Shown here one piece after another: positions 1 to 13,084 of a stretch of 64,000 nucleotides of DNA (position 1 is the stretch's first letter; every line of letters starts with the position of its first letter). The stretch lies in contig NW_002476463.1 in NCBI RefSeq assembly GCF_000189635.1, positions 62,001 to 126,000 on the forward strand. Reading direction: 5' to 3'. This stretch comes from Tetrahymena thermophila SB210. Taxonomy: Eukaryota; Ciliophora; Oligohymenophorea; Hymenostomatida; Tetrahymenidae. A program made the translations under genes and the position numbers. The notes below the pieces were generated by a model, which searched no databases, was not told the origin of the DNA, and was given only the letters and a program-made list of their open reading frames with translations.

Positions 1-3000
1 CAACAATCCCCTCATCTGAAGATTATTCATCACTGCTCTCAACTCTATCTTTCTAATTTTAATCTAAAGATTCTACTTATTTTTCTTCTACTCTTGGAGA
101 TTTCAATAAATACTGAGGTTAATTTGCAAAATTATTTAAAGTTTATTGTTTTGGAAGAAAATTTAAACTTAATTAATTATAAGAAAGTTGATTTTCTGAT
201 TTAACTTAGTTGTTTTCATTTTAAGCATTCATATTTTGTTATTTCTCATTTGTGTTTTAATTTTAATTATTATTAAGATTTATTTGAGCTTATGAAGCAA
301 AATTTTTGAAATGACTAAATTATTCTTTATTCCTATTTGATCTAGGTTTAGAACCTGGAGTTGAGTCATCTTTCAGATCCTAACTGAAGTTGATTACTTC
401 AAATTCTTAGAATTCATCGTTTACCGATTGCATAGTGCTTTGTCTATTTTCAGGTGTAGAAGGATTAAACTCTCTCTTCTTTTAATATTTTTAATATATC
501 AATTTTTTTGAATGAGCTCTGATATTATCTTCTAAATTCTTTTCAAAATTATTCTCAGATATTTTGTTGCTATTTTTAATTTAATTATAAGTATGTTTTA
601 AACTGTTATTATTCGGACCTTACTTTAAGTTATTTTTTTCAGAAGAATCCATATTTAGATTTGAAATACTGTGTACTTTATTTCCTCCCTAAGAATACTC
701 GTTTGGTTTGATTAATTTTTCACTAATAACTTTTCCATTTTCACTACGCTCGTTTTTAGGAGAGATCTTTTTAGTGGGAGATTTACTGGATTTGTAATTT
801 CTAACATTATCGTATGTTTTGAAAAATTGTTTATTTTAAAAATCATCAAATTTATTTTTAGAGTCGATGACAGCTTGTCTATCTTGGTTGCTATTTTATT
901 GATTTGTGTTATTTCCTCCAGCGGTGCTTGATTGGGTGTTTTGATATATTGAAGATATGTCATTTTAATTGATATACAATAATTTAGACAAATCAGTATT
1001 TGAATTAGTGTTTATTTCATTAGTATAAATTGTTGTTTATTTGCAAAGGGTAGAAGTAGAAGAGCTGTTTTAAGTATTTAAAGGGCGAGATTTGTTAGAT
1101 ACTTCATATCTTCCTTCAGCTTAATTAAAGCTGACATTTTATATATAGTTTTGTACATTAAAAGCTAAGTTGTTGTTATTACTTTGCTATTATTATGATT
1201 GATTAGATAATTATGATATTGTAGTCTATTGATTATTTGTACTTGTTTGTTGATATCTTGCTTCAGAATGAGGTCTTTACTCATTACCTTTAATTCTATT
1301 TATTTCTTGCTATCTTAGTGTATTGCTTGAAGAGTTATCAATTAATTTATTGTTATTCAAGTTGCTTAAAGTATAGTAATCTGGTATTTTAGAGCTAATT
1401 GATACACTCTTCTAATGATAACTTTTTATACTTCTAGCTGAAATGTTACCATCGTTTTATTAGCTTTGTTATTGCTAATTCTGATATTGAGCATCTTAAT
1501 TGGGCTTCTGACTAGGTTATTCATTAGAACGATTTGACACATTCCTATCAAATAAGTCTATTGTAACATAAGCAGGTTGATTATTAGCCTGCTCTTTCTT
1601 TTGTTACTCTTAAGCTTATTATGTAATATTTTGGTATTTACTATCATTACCTGAATAGTTATCTTTGTAGTTATCATTAAAACTCTATGCTGCATTGAAT
1701 TATGGGTTATTAATTAAATCTAAAGCAGAAGTTGATCTATTGTATGTATTTGCAGTGTTATAATTCTAGTTTTATTGAATTTATTAAGATCCAATATATT
1801 TCGTATTTTGTTACAACAATGTATTTTGGCTAAAAGGAATAGAATTGCTTGATACACTTCTTTCTTAGCGCGCAGTAGAAGATTATTGTTGAAACATGTT
1901 AATTTGCTCATATTTTTAAATATCCTACTATTAAATTTCTTTTTATTCACTAGATACTTTCTTTTGAAGATATTTAGAAATTTGCTCTTCAAAAAAATCA
2001 GCAATTTATTTTTTATAAGTGGCATTTCTTTCTTCGTTGTGATCACCAGTAATCATTTTAATTTAAGAAGGACCTTTGTAAAGAGATTAAAGTTTTTTTG
2101 GATGCTCCTACTTAACTAATCTATCTTCAGCAGATGTAACAAAAATAGCTGGAATTTCTATTTTTCCTACTATTTTTGTTAGATCGAGCTAATCTAACCT
2201 GAATCCTGCTCTTTCTTAAATTGAATTGTTAACAATACTCAATAAGCCTTCAATTATAAAGTTTGGAAGAGATATTTTTTAATCTGCGACTTCCAAAGCC
2301 AGCTATTTTAAATTAGAAAAAGGACTATCTAATACCAATGCAGCAAAATCTTGATCTGTTGAAGCATAAAGAAGAGTAGTGACAGCTCCCATACTTTTTA
2401 TAAAAAAAATTCACTAAATATAGTAAATTGGATTAAATTTGTTTTAAATTTTCTATCATCTTATATTTTTAGATCCATTTTATTTAAATATATAAATGGA
2501 GCTAGTAAAAAATTTTTGTATTCTCTTAATCAGTTAAAAATAAAGATTAACTGCTTGGTAAATAGAGAAGGAAAATTAATATTTTTTAGAAATTTAATAT
2601 TGCAGTACCAAACATTATTTTGAGTAAATTAAAGCTGTTTTTGTGTTTCGATAATTTATAAAATACTTGAAAATATAGCAAATAAATAATCCACTAAATT
2701 AATTAGGTTCGCTAAAATATCATAAAAAGCTATATTAAGTAATTCTAAATGATGAAATCTTTCTCCACTCAAAAAAATATCTAAAAAACACTTAAGAACA
2801 TAATATTGCCAGTGAGAGAATACAAACAGAAAAAATTAGTTTTTAATCAGTGAAAAATTTGATGCATTTTTTAGCTAGTAAATATTATGAATTTAAGTCG
2901 CTCGTTAGAGATAAAAATTTATTTGTTTACACTAACCAAATAAAAGAATTATTGATTTCTATGTTTTGATAGCTTGTTAAATATATTTATTTAAATTTTA

Positions 3001-4227
3001 TGTTTAAATTGATTGGCAATTTACTAATTGAATGGAAAAGATTAAAACCATAATTATAATAATCTATTTGAAGACAAATCTAAATCTTAGGAATCAGTGA
3101 AATTCAACTGATATCTCTTTTGATAATTTAATTATTGATAAATTATTTAATAGATCAAATTGATTGATAGCAATTTTCATTAAAATACAACAGATTATTA
3201 AATTAATTTACTTTGCATAAAATTAATTATTATTTGCATGCTTTTTAATTAGCTAGTTATTTAATCTTACATTATATGATAATAAATTTTATTTTATTTT
3301 TCAAGATCATTTTGCTACTTTCATTTATCTTTTTTTGGATTCTTTAAAAATTTTAAATTTTGATCTAAAATTTGTTAATTGAGAATTTTTTTGTTTTGGT
3401 ATTTTAAAACTCAGCTTAAGCCTACCTAGCTATCAAGCTTTTAAGTTTTTCAAATTATAACTAAAGCTTTTTTTATAAAATTAATGAACTAATAATATGT
3501 TTACCTTCTTCCAAATAAGCTTAAAGATGTTATTTTTGGCTAATCTCTTAAGTATTTGACTATGTCTGCTAAATCATTTTGCTCTCTGAATCCTAATGTT
3601 ACGTATTCTCCTTCGCTCATTCCGCTACCATAAAAATCGAAACAGAAGAGACCAATACCTCTTTAGATAAAGTGATCTAGATAAGGCACAGCATCTAGCC
3701 TACATCCACTATTTCCATGGCAATAAATGATGCAAGGAAATCTATTCGAATCACCTGGTGCTTCGTTTGATACTATTTTGCTTATATGTAGTGGCTCAAA
3801 TAAAGAGCACTTAATAATTTTGTTATCTCTATTTTTTAACTCTATATCTTGTCTGTATGCTCTATATTCTTTGAATTACTGGCGTGAAGGACCTTTTAAA
3901 TATCATCAAAAAGAATTACTTAAATGTAGCTTTAAATAATCTTATATCATTAATATAAAGAATTTTTGATTGGCTCTCTATTGGCTTTAATGCTAATTAG
4001 GAAATCTAAATTTTAAATAAATTTAAATTCAATTATTTTTAAATATTTGAGTGTCGCTTTCTACATGATTTGCTAGTTTGCTTTTTACCTAAAAAAGTCT
4101 ATGCCATTACAAAATTCTTTGCATTAAAAATAAAAAATGCTAAATAATTACCTAAATCAAACTCGGAATAAGTTTATCTGGTTGGTCTGATGAATGCCTT
4201 CCATAAGCTTTCATAATTTGAAAACAT
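1..4227 (-). CDS. alpha/beta hydrolase with long Q/N-rich tail (3' end beyond window)
   Basis: Ciliate-code gene with exons 4227-4152, 3892-3505 and 2393 to the window edge. The introns are 3893-4151 (259 bp) and 2394-3504 (1,111 bp), and both close the frame. The N-terminal 290 or so residues are an alpha/beta-hydrolase fold of the BEM46/ABHD17-like serine hydrolase type. HGNSG lies at 84-88 (oxyanion strand) and the nucleophile elbow GRSMGA gives Ser155, split across the second intron. Asp245 in SAEDR and His273 in GDHN complete a plausible triad. The substrate cannot be told; relatives act on acyl or thioester bonds. The last exon then continues open for about 700 codons of Gln/Asn/Ser-rich low complexity to position 1, without a TGA. 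The start is the ATG before FSNYESLW. The hydrolase fold is well supported; the tail is read directly but its function is unknown. Confidence 0.88.
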
Positions 4228-6754
4228 AGCTTTCCCTAAATTAAATGAATCGACCTACTTTTTTGTGTTTGTTTTTTGCTAGCGCTTTGTTTATTTATAA
4301 ACACTTTGAGTGTAAGAATGAATGAAATTGTATATGAATAATTTATTATGCTTCTTGGAATAATTAATTACTTATTAATTTGTTAATTAATTAATTATTA
4401 AATTAATTGATTTGCTTACTTTTTCCTATTATTATTTATCTTTTTAAAGTATAATAAAAAATGAATGATATCTCCTTGATTCTTTTTAATATTTGAATTA
4501 GTTAGTAGTTTTTTAACAATTATGATTGTTTGTTTATTTTTTTTCTAAATTAACAAATATATATGATACTATTTTGGGTAATACAGATGATCAATTATTA
4601 GATTTCTGTTTTGAAAAAAATGAAATATTGGTTGATTTTACACTTTTTATTTTATAGATATATTCTTAGCTGATCGATTTCTTAATCTTATTAAATTTCT
4701 TCTCCTTCTTCTTATTTTTAATTATTGCTAATTATTTACAAACAATTTTATTTATTGGCTTCTTTTTATTTGTGATTGGCTTCAATTAATTTCTCATTAA
4801 ATATTAATTCTTATATTAAAATTGGAATGGTATCCTTCTAAACAAATGAAAGAATGAATTAATATTCATTATTAACTATTCATCAATATATCTTGCCTAA
4901 AAGTTTAATTATATTTTAAATTTTCCTTGTTAAATTTTAAATTCTGATTTTCTACTTTTTTTATGATGAAAATTTATTTATTATTAATATTTAAATTTTC
5001 TTCTTAAAAAGTGGTGTCCATTAAATACTTTATTACTCCCACTTATTTATTCTTTTAGGTAGTTCAGGCCAACAAAATAATTACTTTTATCCATCCGTTT
5101 CCAATAATAAATAGGAATTTAAGAGGTATCTTTAACTACTGTAAATACAATTTACGAATTACAAAAATATTTAATATTTTGTATTTTTAAATTAAAAAAG
5201 TATTCCAAAAAGCACATTATTTATAACCATTTATTTTATTAGAAAAAGGGTTTACGAATAATTTAAACTAAAAGTGCCTATTTATTATTCATTTTTATAT
5301 TGAGATGAAATCTAAGTTACATCTAAAATAAAAGGAACTAAAAATATATAAAATACTCCAAATATAATTGTAGAGTCAGTAAAAATCTAATATCTTTATA
5401 TTGAATTTTTCATATAAATTTTGATTATAAATACTACTGGCTAACTTTTAAATAGACATCAGATCAAATTATACAAATCTTAAATATTACTTACTAGTTT
5501 TATGAATTTTAATATTAATAAAATTTAATTTTAATTAAAAAAAAAACACAGACAGATACTTGGGAAAACTCTTTAAGAAAGTATTTCTTTTACTTTTTTT
5601 CAAATTAAAATAAGTAATGTTAAATCTAGTGAATAAATCAATGGTGGATTTTATATTTTTTATCTGATTATTCTGTAAATTATTTAAAGTAATATCTAAA
5701 TGCAAATAAAATAAATATGTTTTAAGACAAAATTAATTTTTAAAATAAAAAAACTATTTTTTAGGAAATATTAACAAATGAATTTGTTATTAATTACTCA
5801 TAAATAATCTATGATAAATTGAATAAATTCAATAATTTAGATTAAAAGGAAATACTACAAAATGAATTTTAATTAATTTTTAAAATTAAATTTTATTAAT
5901 GCACAAAAAAATTTACTTAACTTTAAATTATTTTTATTTGAAATTTACAAAAATCTAAAATTAAATAAATTTAATCTTTTCCTAATGAAAGCAAAGTAAG
6001 CTTAAAAGAATTAATAATATAAACTATCACTAAGATAGTACATTTTTATTTAAACAAGAAAAAATAATACAAAAATAAAATCTTTAATAATTTTTAATTT
6101 TGCAAATAATATTTAATATTCTTAAATATTAAATTAAAAAATACTATATTCTAAAGTTATTATTTTAATATTTTATTTAATCTTTATTGATTTTTAACAT
6201 TAAAATATATTATTACTTTGTTCATATCTATAAATAGATAAATTTGCTTTAGAGTTATCTTTTCGTCTGACAAAATAACTGGAAACAAAAATAATTTTGT
6301 TTTAAATTTTAATTAGATTTTTATAATTAGTTTTTTAAATGAAATGTTTTAAAATTGAACATCAAGATATAACAAAGAATTCATAAGTTAAATATAAATA
6401 ACTTTTTTACAGTGTTAAAAATAATAATAAATTTAATGTAAGGTTTTTAAGACACATTGAGTAACTTTTAGTGTGTATATGTGTATATATATATATGTAT
6501 GTATAGTTGATAAATGTTTAAATGTAATATATTTAATATCAAACAATTTAAATCTTTTGTACCATGTTTATAAATATTATCCATCCATCATATTATGTTT
6601 GTCTTTTTTGTTTATTGGTTCGTTTATTTTTAAGTTGGTTTTTTCTAAAATTAATTTAATTAATTAATTGTAGGTTGGTTGGTTAATTAGTAAATCAATA
6701 AATCCGTTTGTTTATTTAATTTTTCAGTCAAACAAATAAATAAATGATATTTTA
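4228..6754. other. intergenic, AT-rich, no gene seen
   Basis: This stretch lies between the hydrolase start and the DnaJ stop, both on the minus strand. No frame with protein-like composition was found under the ciliate code. It holds A/T homopolymers and a (TG/TA)n dinucleotide run near 6472-6506. The hydrolase promoter presumably lies near 4228-4500, but no motif can be named. Confidence 0.6.
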
Positions 6755-7831
6755 TCATGAAAAAACTGCTTCTAAATCTATATGATAGTCTTTTCTAAAT
6801 TTGTCTAATTAACTGCAGCTTGTGTTTTTCAGAGAATTAAGTTTGTTATTGTAATATGTTTTATCGTTATCACTACGGGCAGCCTAAAGCTAAACAGTTA
6901 GCTGTTTTCTAGTTTATTCATATTAGAAACACTATTCTTTTAACTTTTAGACTGTTTCGGATTCGATTTACCTTTCTATTTCTTTTAACCAAGTTGGTTC
7001 TGCTCTCATTTTATCTACAAAGGCTTATGCAACATAATAATTTACGTGCAATAATTTAGTTTCTCTCTTTATATCATATGACTTAGAGTATTCCATTGAA
7101 TAAAGAGGACTCTAAGAAGCTAAATTATTGAAAAATATGCTAAAGAAAAGCAAAAAGAGAGGTAAAAGCTATAGAAGCGAAAATAATTTATTTTTATTTT
7201 GTTGCTAAGATTGATTGTTTTATTGATTTTATTATTATCCTTACTATTACTAATGTCCTAAATCTTCACCATTTTCATCACTAACATGACTTTCACGGTG
7301 AGAATTTCTATTAGATTGGCGAAAACCTTATACATTTCTTCGTTGTTATTGTTAGCCCATTTGATTGAAAATTTCAAATATTGTTGGCATTCCTCCATTC
7401 ATAGGATTTCCTCCAAATGATGTGTAAAAGACTTATGCTCCTCCAGGTCCTGTTGCCCTAAAGCTTGCTTAATCAAATTAAAAAAAGGGATTCCTGTTTC
7501 CAAAAAGCTTTTCAAAGAGATTTTCAGCGGAAATATCATCATGGAATTACTAACGATAATGATGATAATGTTATTCAGGCTCTTCATCTCCATACCTATC
7601 ATAAACAGCTCTTTTATCAGGATTTGTTAAACAATCATAAGCTTATGCAATTTTTTTGAATACTTCCTTTGATCCTTCAGCTTTGTTTTTATCTGGATGG
7701 AATTTTAATGCTAATTTTTTATATGCCTTTTTAATTTATTCTTGATTAGCATCTTTAGGGACTCCAAGTAACTCATAAAAGTCTTTAATTTTCAAATATT
7801 TTTTAACTTCATCAATCTATTCTTGAGACAT
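6755..7831 (-). CDS. DnaJ/Hsp40 membrane co-chaperone, DNAJB12/14-like (JDP with DUF1977-type tail)
   Basis: Single-exon gene, 358 residues, starting at the ATG of MSQEQID and stopping at TGA 6757-6755. The J domain spans about residues 16-82, with the HPD triad at 45-47 that stimulates Hsp70 ATPase. A short Gly/Phe/Asn region and a Gln-rich stretch (about 194-212) follow. Then comes one hydrophobic segment (about 216-234) and a C-terminal region with the HVNYYV motif, matching the DUF1977 tail of DNAJB12/DNAJB14. That order (J domain, linker, single TM, DUF1977) is typical of ER-membrane co-chaperones that recruit Hsp70 to the cytosolic face for quality control and ERAD. ER placement is inferred from family knowledge. 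It shares the 7832-9991 spacer with the divergent zinc-finger gene. Confidence 0.92.
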
Positions 7832-9991
7832 TTTTGTTGTCAATCTATCTACTGAAAATGTATGGGACTAAAGTATTAATTATTCTTTGTGACTTGTTGT
7901 GATAGTTAAATTAAGATGCAGAAAAACTAAAAAATTCAGAATTTTTTTAATTTAAACTTTTTTTTCTTTTTTTTTTGCTTTTAAATAATAATGTGATTTG
8001 TCTTTCAAAATATGACTAATTCCATTCAAAACACATTGAACTTATATTCCTTATAATTCATTTATATTGCTAATCCAGGTATTAAAATATGATGAACTGG
8101 ATAGCATTATATTTTAATACCTGGATTATTCTTAATTTATTATTTAAAAAATAAATAAAAGAATTTATGAAAAAGTATGTAAAGGCAAGATTCAATAAAA
8201 TTCATAAATTGTATTTAATATATAAATATATAGTATAAAAAGCGTTCAAATACAATATTCAATATTTTTTCAAAATTTTGGTGGTTTTCATTATGTTTAA
8301 CATTTTATCTTTTTTAAATTTCAAATCTGAGCTTTTTTCTTAGAAGATAAGGTATATTCTAATTACTATGAAATAAAATAGTTTGTAAATTTGATCTTAT
8401 TTTTAATTTGTGCGTGATTGATTGTTTGATCATAATTATATATTTGTTAAATTGCTAATATAAACTACAATTATATCAAATTGTTAATATTTTCTTAATC
8501 TTACAAAAATATAAATTTTCTTTAATGAAATAGATAGATTTGAGTTAGTAAATAAGCTCAGTTGAATTGGTTTAGCATTCTTTTGCAAATAAAGCTAAAT
8601 CAAAGTGAAATATCAATAATTTTTTTTTTCATTTTTAGTCTTACAAAGGAACAATCTAAATTTATTTTAAATAAAAATTGTTTATAAATTTGTTTAAAAA
8701 AATGTTTTATATCTGTAAAAATAATACACTATGTGGATATTTTGAATTTTTATAATAGTTTATGATATATTTGATTAATAATAATTTGTTAATAAATACT
8801 AATTTTCAAAATAAAAAATAACTTCAAATTTAATTGTTTATTAATCTTGCTGCTATAAAATATACTTAATTTAAATTCTTATTTTGTTACAGGTGAATTA
8901 GGAAAGTAAAAAATACATTTCAGTTTAATATCTAAGGTTCATTTTTATATAGAAATTTGTATATTTTTGAAATAAAGAATAAAAAAAATGTAGTGAGGAA
9001 GAATTATTGATAAAATCATTCAACCAAATACTTTGTTTAATATCCAATCATTAAAAATTTAATTATAAATAATTTATTATTCCTACTTAATAACCTTAAG
9101 TAGAATACTTTAAAGATCCAGATATTTAATTATAAAAGCTTTTAGATATTAAGAATTGATTGGTTTACTCGAATCTAATAAGATGCCAGTGCTTTTTTTT
9201 AAAGCATCAAAAAATAAAACAGTATTATTAGGCTAATTTTTTAGATCAGCAAAACATTCTTTTGTTTAAAAGTGAAAGGTGTAAAGTGAGTTGATATTTT
9301 TTTTAATTGGATTAATTTTTTAATTGTAGATATCACAAATATAAATTTAGATAGGAAATATACAATTTCTATCTCAAATGAGTTAGAGAAATGTTAATGA
9401 TAAAAATAACACCAAATACTGCTTAAAAAAGATATATATAAAACACAAAATTGTGATAATTAAAAGCTTTAAATACTTAGAGTAATTTAAAATTACAAAC
9501 ATAAATAGCATGATTTTAATGGTAAATTAATTTGAAAACCATTCACAATATGTTCACTAATTTTTTCCATTCAACTATCTTTGAATATAAATTTATGAAT
9601 TTATGCTCATCTGCTGCTCAATTATTTGGATAACTAAGGAAAGCAAATGATAATTATTTATTTTTAGAAAGAAAAACAAAAACTTTAAGAAAGAGAGCGA
9701 AATTGACTATATTATAAACAAGAGTGAATCAAATAAAAAATAAATTAAAAAAAGCACCATTAGTATAATTTATATAATTAAAATTGCTCACAAAAAAGAA
9801 GATAATAAGACTGAATTATTTGATATATTTATTTATTTATAAATATCTTGAAGAGAATTAGTTTTAGTGATCAAATAATTAAAAAATAAATAGAAGAAGA
9901 TATTCATACATACATACGCACATAAATTCATATATCCTATTTAAAATACAAAACAAAACATAGATTTTACTGAAATTTAAAGAGGTTGAAA
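7832..9991. other. divergent intergenic spacer, AT-rich
   Basis: About 2.2 kb separates the DnaJ start (minus) from the RING/TRAF start (plus), so both promoters should lie here. No coding-like frame was seen. The only distinct structure is the perfect hairpin at 8071-8128. Confidence 0.6.
8071..8128. repeat. perfect 20-bp inverted repeat (hairpin)
   Basis: The arm at 8071-8090 is the exact reverse complement of 8109-8128, with an 18-bp loop at 8091-8108. The arms contain the unusually GC-containing word TAATCCAGGTATTAAAATAT inside very AT-rich DNA. It lies about 240 bp upstream of the DnaJ start codon. It could be a small DNA-transposon relic, a protein-binding palindrome or a transcribed hairpin. 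Confidence 0.9.
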
Positions 9992-12900
9992 ATGAGTACT
10001 GCAACCAATAATATAACCCAATCAGTAGCACAGTAGTAACAGCAACAACAATAGTAGATTTCAAAGAATATGTTAAGTAGCGTTCCGATGCAGCTCAATA
10101 AAGATTAGGCCTTGATTTAAAATACAGTGCAGCCAAATCAAGCAAATTTTCAGTTTATAAGTCATCGCAAACAAGTTTCTACAAATGAAAGATAAAATTT
10201 TAGCAGCTCCCCTGTTAAAATTACTAATAAGGCAGCAGAAATATCACCTCTGGTTGTTGCTAACCCTTCTTAATTAGCGAAACTAAATTTGTTTTAGACC
10301 GTAAACGATCCCTCCTATTTTAAAAAAATTATATAGGCACCTACAAGCGGTGAAAACAATTAGTAAATATTTTTGTATTTGATTTTATGCTTTTTAGATA
10401 TAATTTAGTAATAGCATTGTATATTACTTTAGTTAGAAATTTTTACTTACTCTTCAAAAGAATAAATAAGCAAACAAACAAACAATTATTATATATTTAA
10501 TATTATCAATAGGAAATAATAATAGAAAATAAAGTATACAGTTTATTTAAATTATATATTATATTAAATTAAATAGGATAATACCAATAGGCTAACCTAG
10601 ACCATAGAATTTAACTACAAAATATATTCGAAATTTCAGTCAGTTTTTGATTGAGATTTAGAAAAATAAGTAAGAAAGTTAGTATTTGTGTTCTCACTGC
10701 AAAGACTTATTATGGGATCCAGTAAAATGCACAGAGTGTCCTACCTACTATTGTCACTCATGCGCAAATAAAAACTATACAAAATAAAATAAAAAATGCA
10801 ATACTTGCTAAAAGATATTAATTACCATTCGTGCAGGAGAAAATATTTTGAAATAACTTTAAAAAATTAATTTAATGTGCCCAAACAGCTTAAATGGCTG
10901 CTAAGCTTACTTATCTTACAATTCATTTGAATTGCACTAGCAGGATTGCAGGTTTAAGAAATCTAAAGGTTCAGAAAATTTTGTAAAACCCCCAATTACC
11001 CAAGAAAGCAAAAAGAGAGAATCAGCTCCAATAATTCCGATGTCTGCACTTCCTACTACTAAAAAAGAAAAGAAGGACTTAGTGAGCTGTATCCATTGCT
11101 ATAAAAATGTTTTAAGACAGCAAATTGAATAGGTAATGAATATATATTTAAAAATGTTAAAATAGAGAGAATAAATAAGTAAGCATGATTTGATTAATTC
11201 CAGCTATCTGAAAAGCCAATAATATTAATGACAACATAATTTATTTTGAAGATTTTATATAACCTAGCTATAAATAACCTAAGGTTTGACAATAAATGCT
11301 GAGAATAATTTCAAACATAAACAATTTCTAAAAAGACAAAATTAATCACATAAAATATCATGAATTCATTTTTAATAGTTAAAAATTATTTTTAAGACAA
11401 AGTATTAATAATTTTATTAAATAAGGAATGCAACCAACTAAAGTAATTTTACATAACAAGCTTTTCATACTTCATCTTTTGCTTTAAATTTAAGCTAAAT
11501 ATTTGAATTAAATGGTTAGTGAAAAGATATTGTATGAGGAAAAATAAAAATATGAACAGTATTGTTTTTTTATACTTTATTTTTATTTCTCATGTATTAA
11601 TATCAATCATATTAACCTACCTTTCTATGTATATATTTGGAGGATATGAGCAAATGAAATAAATACTACCAGGAGATAAAGATATAGATAATTAAACAAA
11701 TAAATAAATACGCAACTAAAAACCACTGGTATATAAATAATTATCTTCATATAATTAAAAGTACTAGAATCTGAATTAATTAGTGTAAATTAAAACTAAT
11801 GCATTCGAATAATAGAAAACTAATTTAATTTTTTATCGGTAATCTTCGATCATGCTTTACTTAGATTGAAATGTCTCTCTTTAAATATTTTTACATAATT
11901 TTATACAAAATTAAATATTTAATTAAAATATTTATCTCTTCTCTTTAAATTATAAATAGCACTAAAATTCATGTCCTTTAAAGTTAATCCCATGCCAATT
12001 TTGTAAAAATGAAGTTCCATCTTCTCATTTGAGCGTCCATGTTCAATATCGCTGCACGAAAACTATTTTTTGCTCGAAATGCTCTGTTAATGTACCATAC
12101 GAGTAATTTAACACACACATAGGAAACTGCAGCATGTATCCTTCTATTAAGTGTTCTTTTTGTGACCAAAGTTTTTACAAGTCAAGCATTTCTGATCATA
12201 TTGCTGCCTGTTCTCAAAACCCTACTAACAAATAAAAAAAAATTATGAAATCTGAAAACATAAGCTCTAACAAAATGTATAATTTAGAATTGAATTAAAT
12301 CTAAAATCCTATAAGCAAAAGCTAACCTTAAAGTGTGAATAGCCAAGCTTAGAATAACAGTTTGCAGAGCGATTAAAATTCTCTTTTAATTAAGGGAATG
12401 ACTCTATAATCGCCTCCAAGCAAAGTTTGTCCTTCAAGCGAAAAGCTTAAATTCATGATCAAGGAAAATATGTATAAAATAAAAGGAAAAGCAGATGAAC
12501 AAAGCTTTGACCACGATTTTGACTAAGATAGGTCAATTAGGACTAAAATGAATACTGATGCTAGCTTGTCAACTGAATAATCCTAAAATAACATAAATAT
12601 GCATGATGCTAAATTTAATTCTATTTTTAACAATAGTCTTTAAATGAATACTACCATGCCTTTAAGTCCATTACCCGTCCAAAGTAAATTCAAAGGTGAT
12701 GTGTAAACAGGAGTTATTAATTTTTAGTAAAATATTAATTAATCATAAAAACAATAAACCAATTTGATAAAACTACAAATTGAAAATCCTGAAAACTATT
12801 CAAGCAACTAATAAAACTCCTACAAAATAAATAGCAGTAATAATATAGGCGCATCATTACCAGGAGCTATGAATGCTTTTATGTCTCCTCAAATGACTTC

Positions 12901-13084
12901 TTCCACACGCCTTAACCAAGCCCAAAAGCTATTCAATAATTAAATAAATCCTGCTTTGAATACTATCCTTCAACATTTCTTGAATAAAAATGATAATGGT
13001 GGTAGAAGCAATAGCTTTTAAGTACTAAGCACAGCTCCTTCAGCTAAGATTTAATCAAGTTAAAATCTTGAAACTAAATCATGA
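9992..13084 (+). CDS. RING/TRAF-type zinc-finger protein
   Basis: Three exons (9992-10362, 10577-11132, 11960-13084) give 683 residues. The introns, 214 and 827 bp, keep the frame. After a Gln-rich N-terminus, a RING-like Cys/His cluster begins at about residue 155: CSHC, a CTECPTYYCHSC segment and CNTC. It follows the pattern of degenerate RINGs that precede TRAF fingers. TRAF-type fingers come next (MCP..GC, HQQDC, CPLKLIPCQFC, CSKCSVNVPYEQF, CSFCDQSF..H..AC), with cysteines split over exons 2 and 3. The C-terminal 300 residues are Asn/Gln/Ser-rich and look disordered. The family is usually E3 ubiquitin ligases or adaptors; ligase activity here is inferred, and no substrate is suggested. 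The stop is TGA 13082-13084. Confidence 0.87.

Noticed and set aside
712-2119. Standard-code frames at 712-963 (-), 1720-2046 (-) and 1886-2119 (+)
   Set aside because: They lie within the hydrolase exon, which is open across the whole stretch in the ciliate code. The first lies within that same frame; the others are shadows.
6473-6667. 64-codon frame at a TG/TA dinucleotide run
   Set aside because: The start lies in a microsatellite, and the rest is hydrophobic AT-rich noise.
6670-6690. GGTTGGTTGG word resembling part of the Tetrahymena chromosome breakage sequence
   Set aside because: It does not match the full conserved 15-mer as I remember it, and no telomeric G4T2 repeat is nearby.
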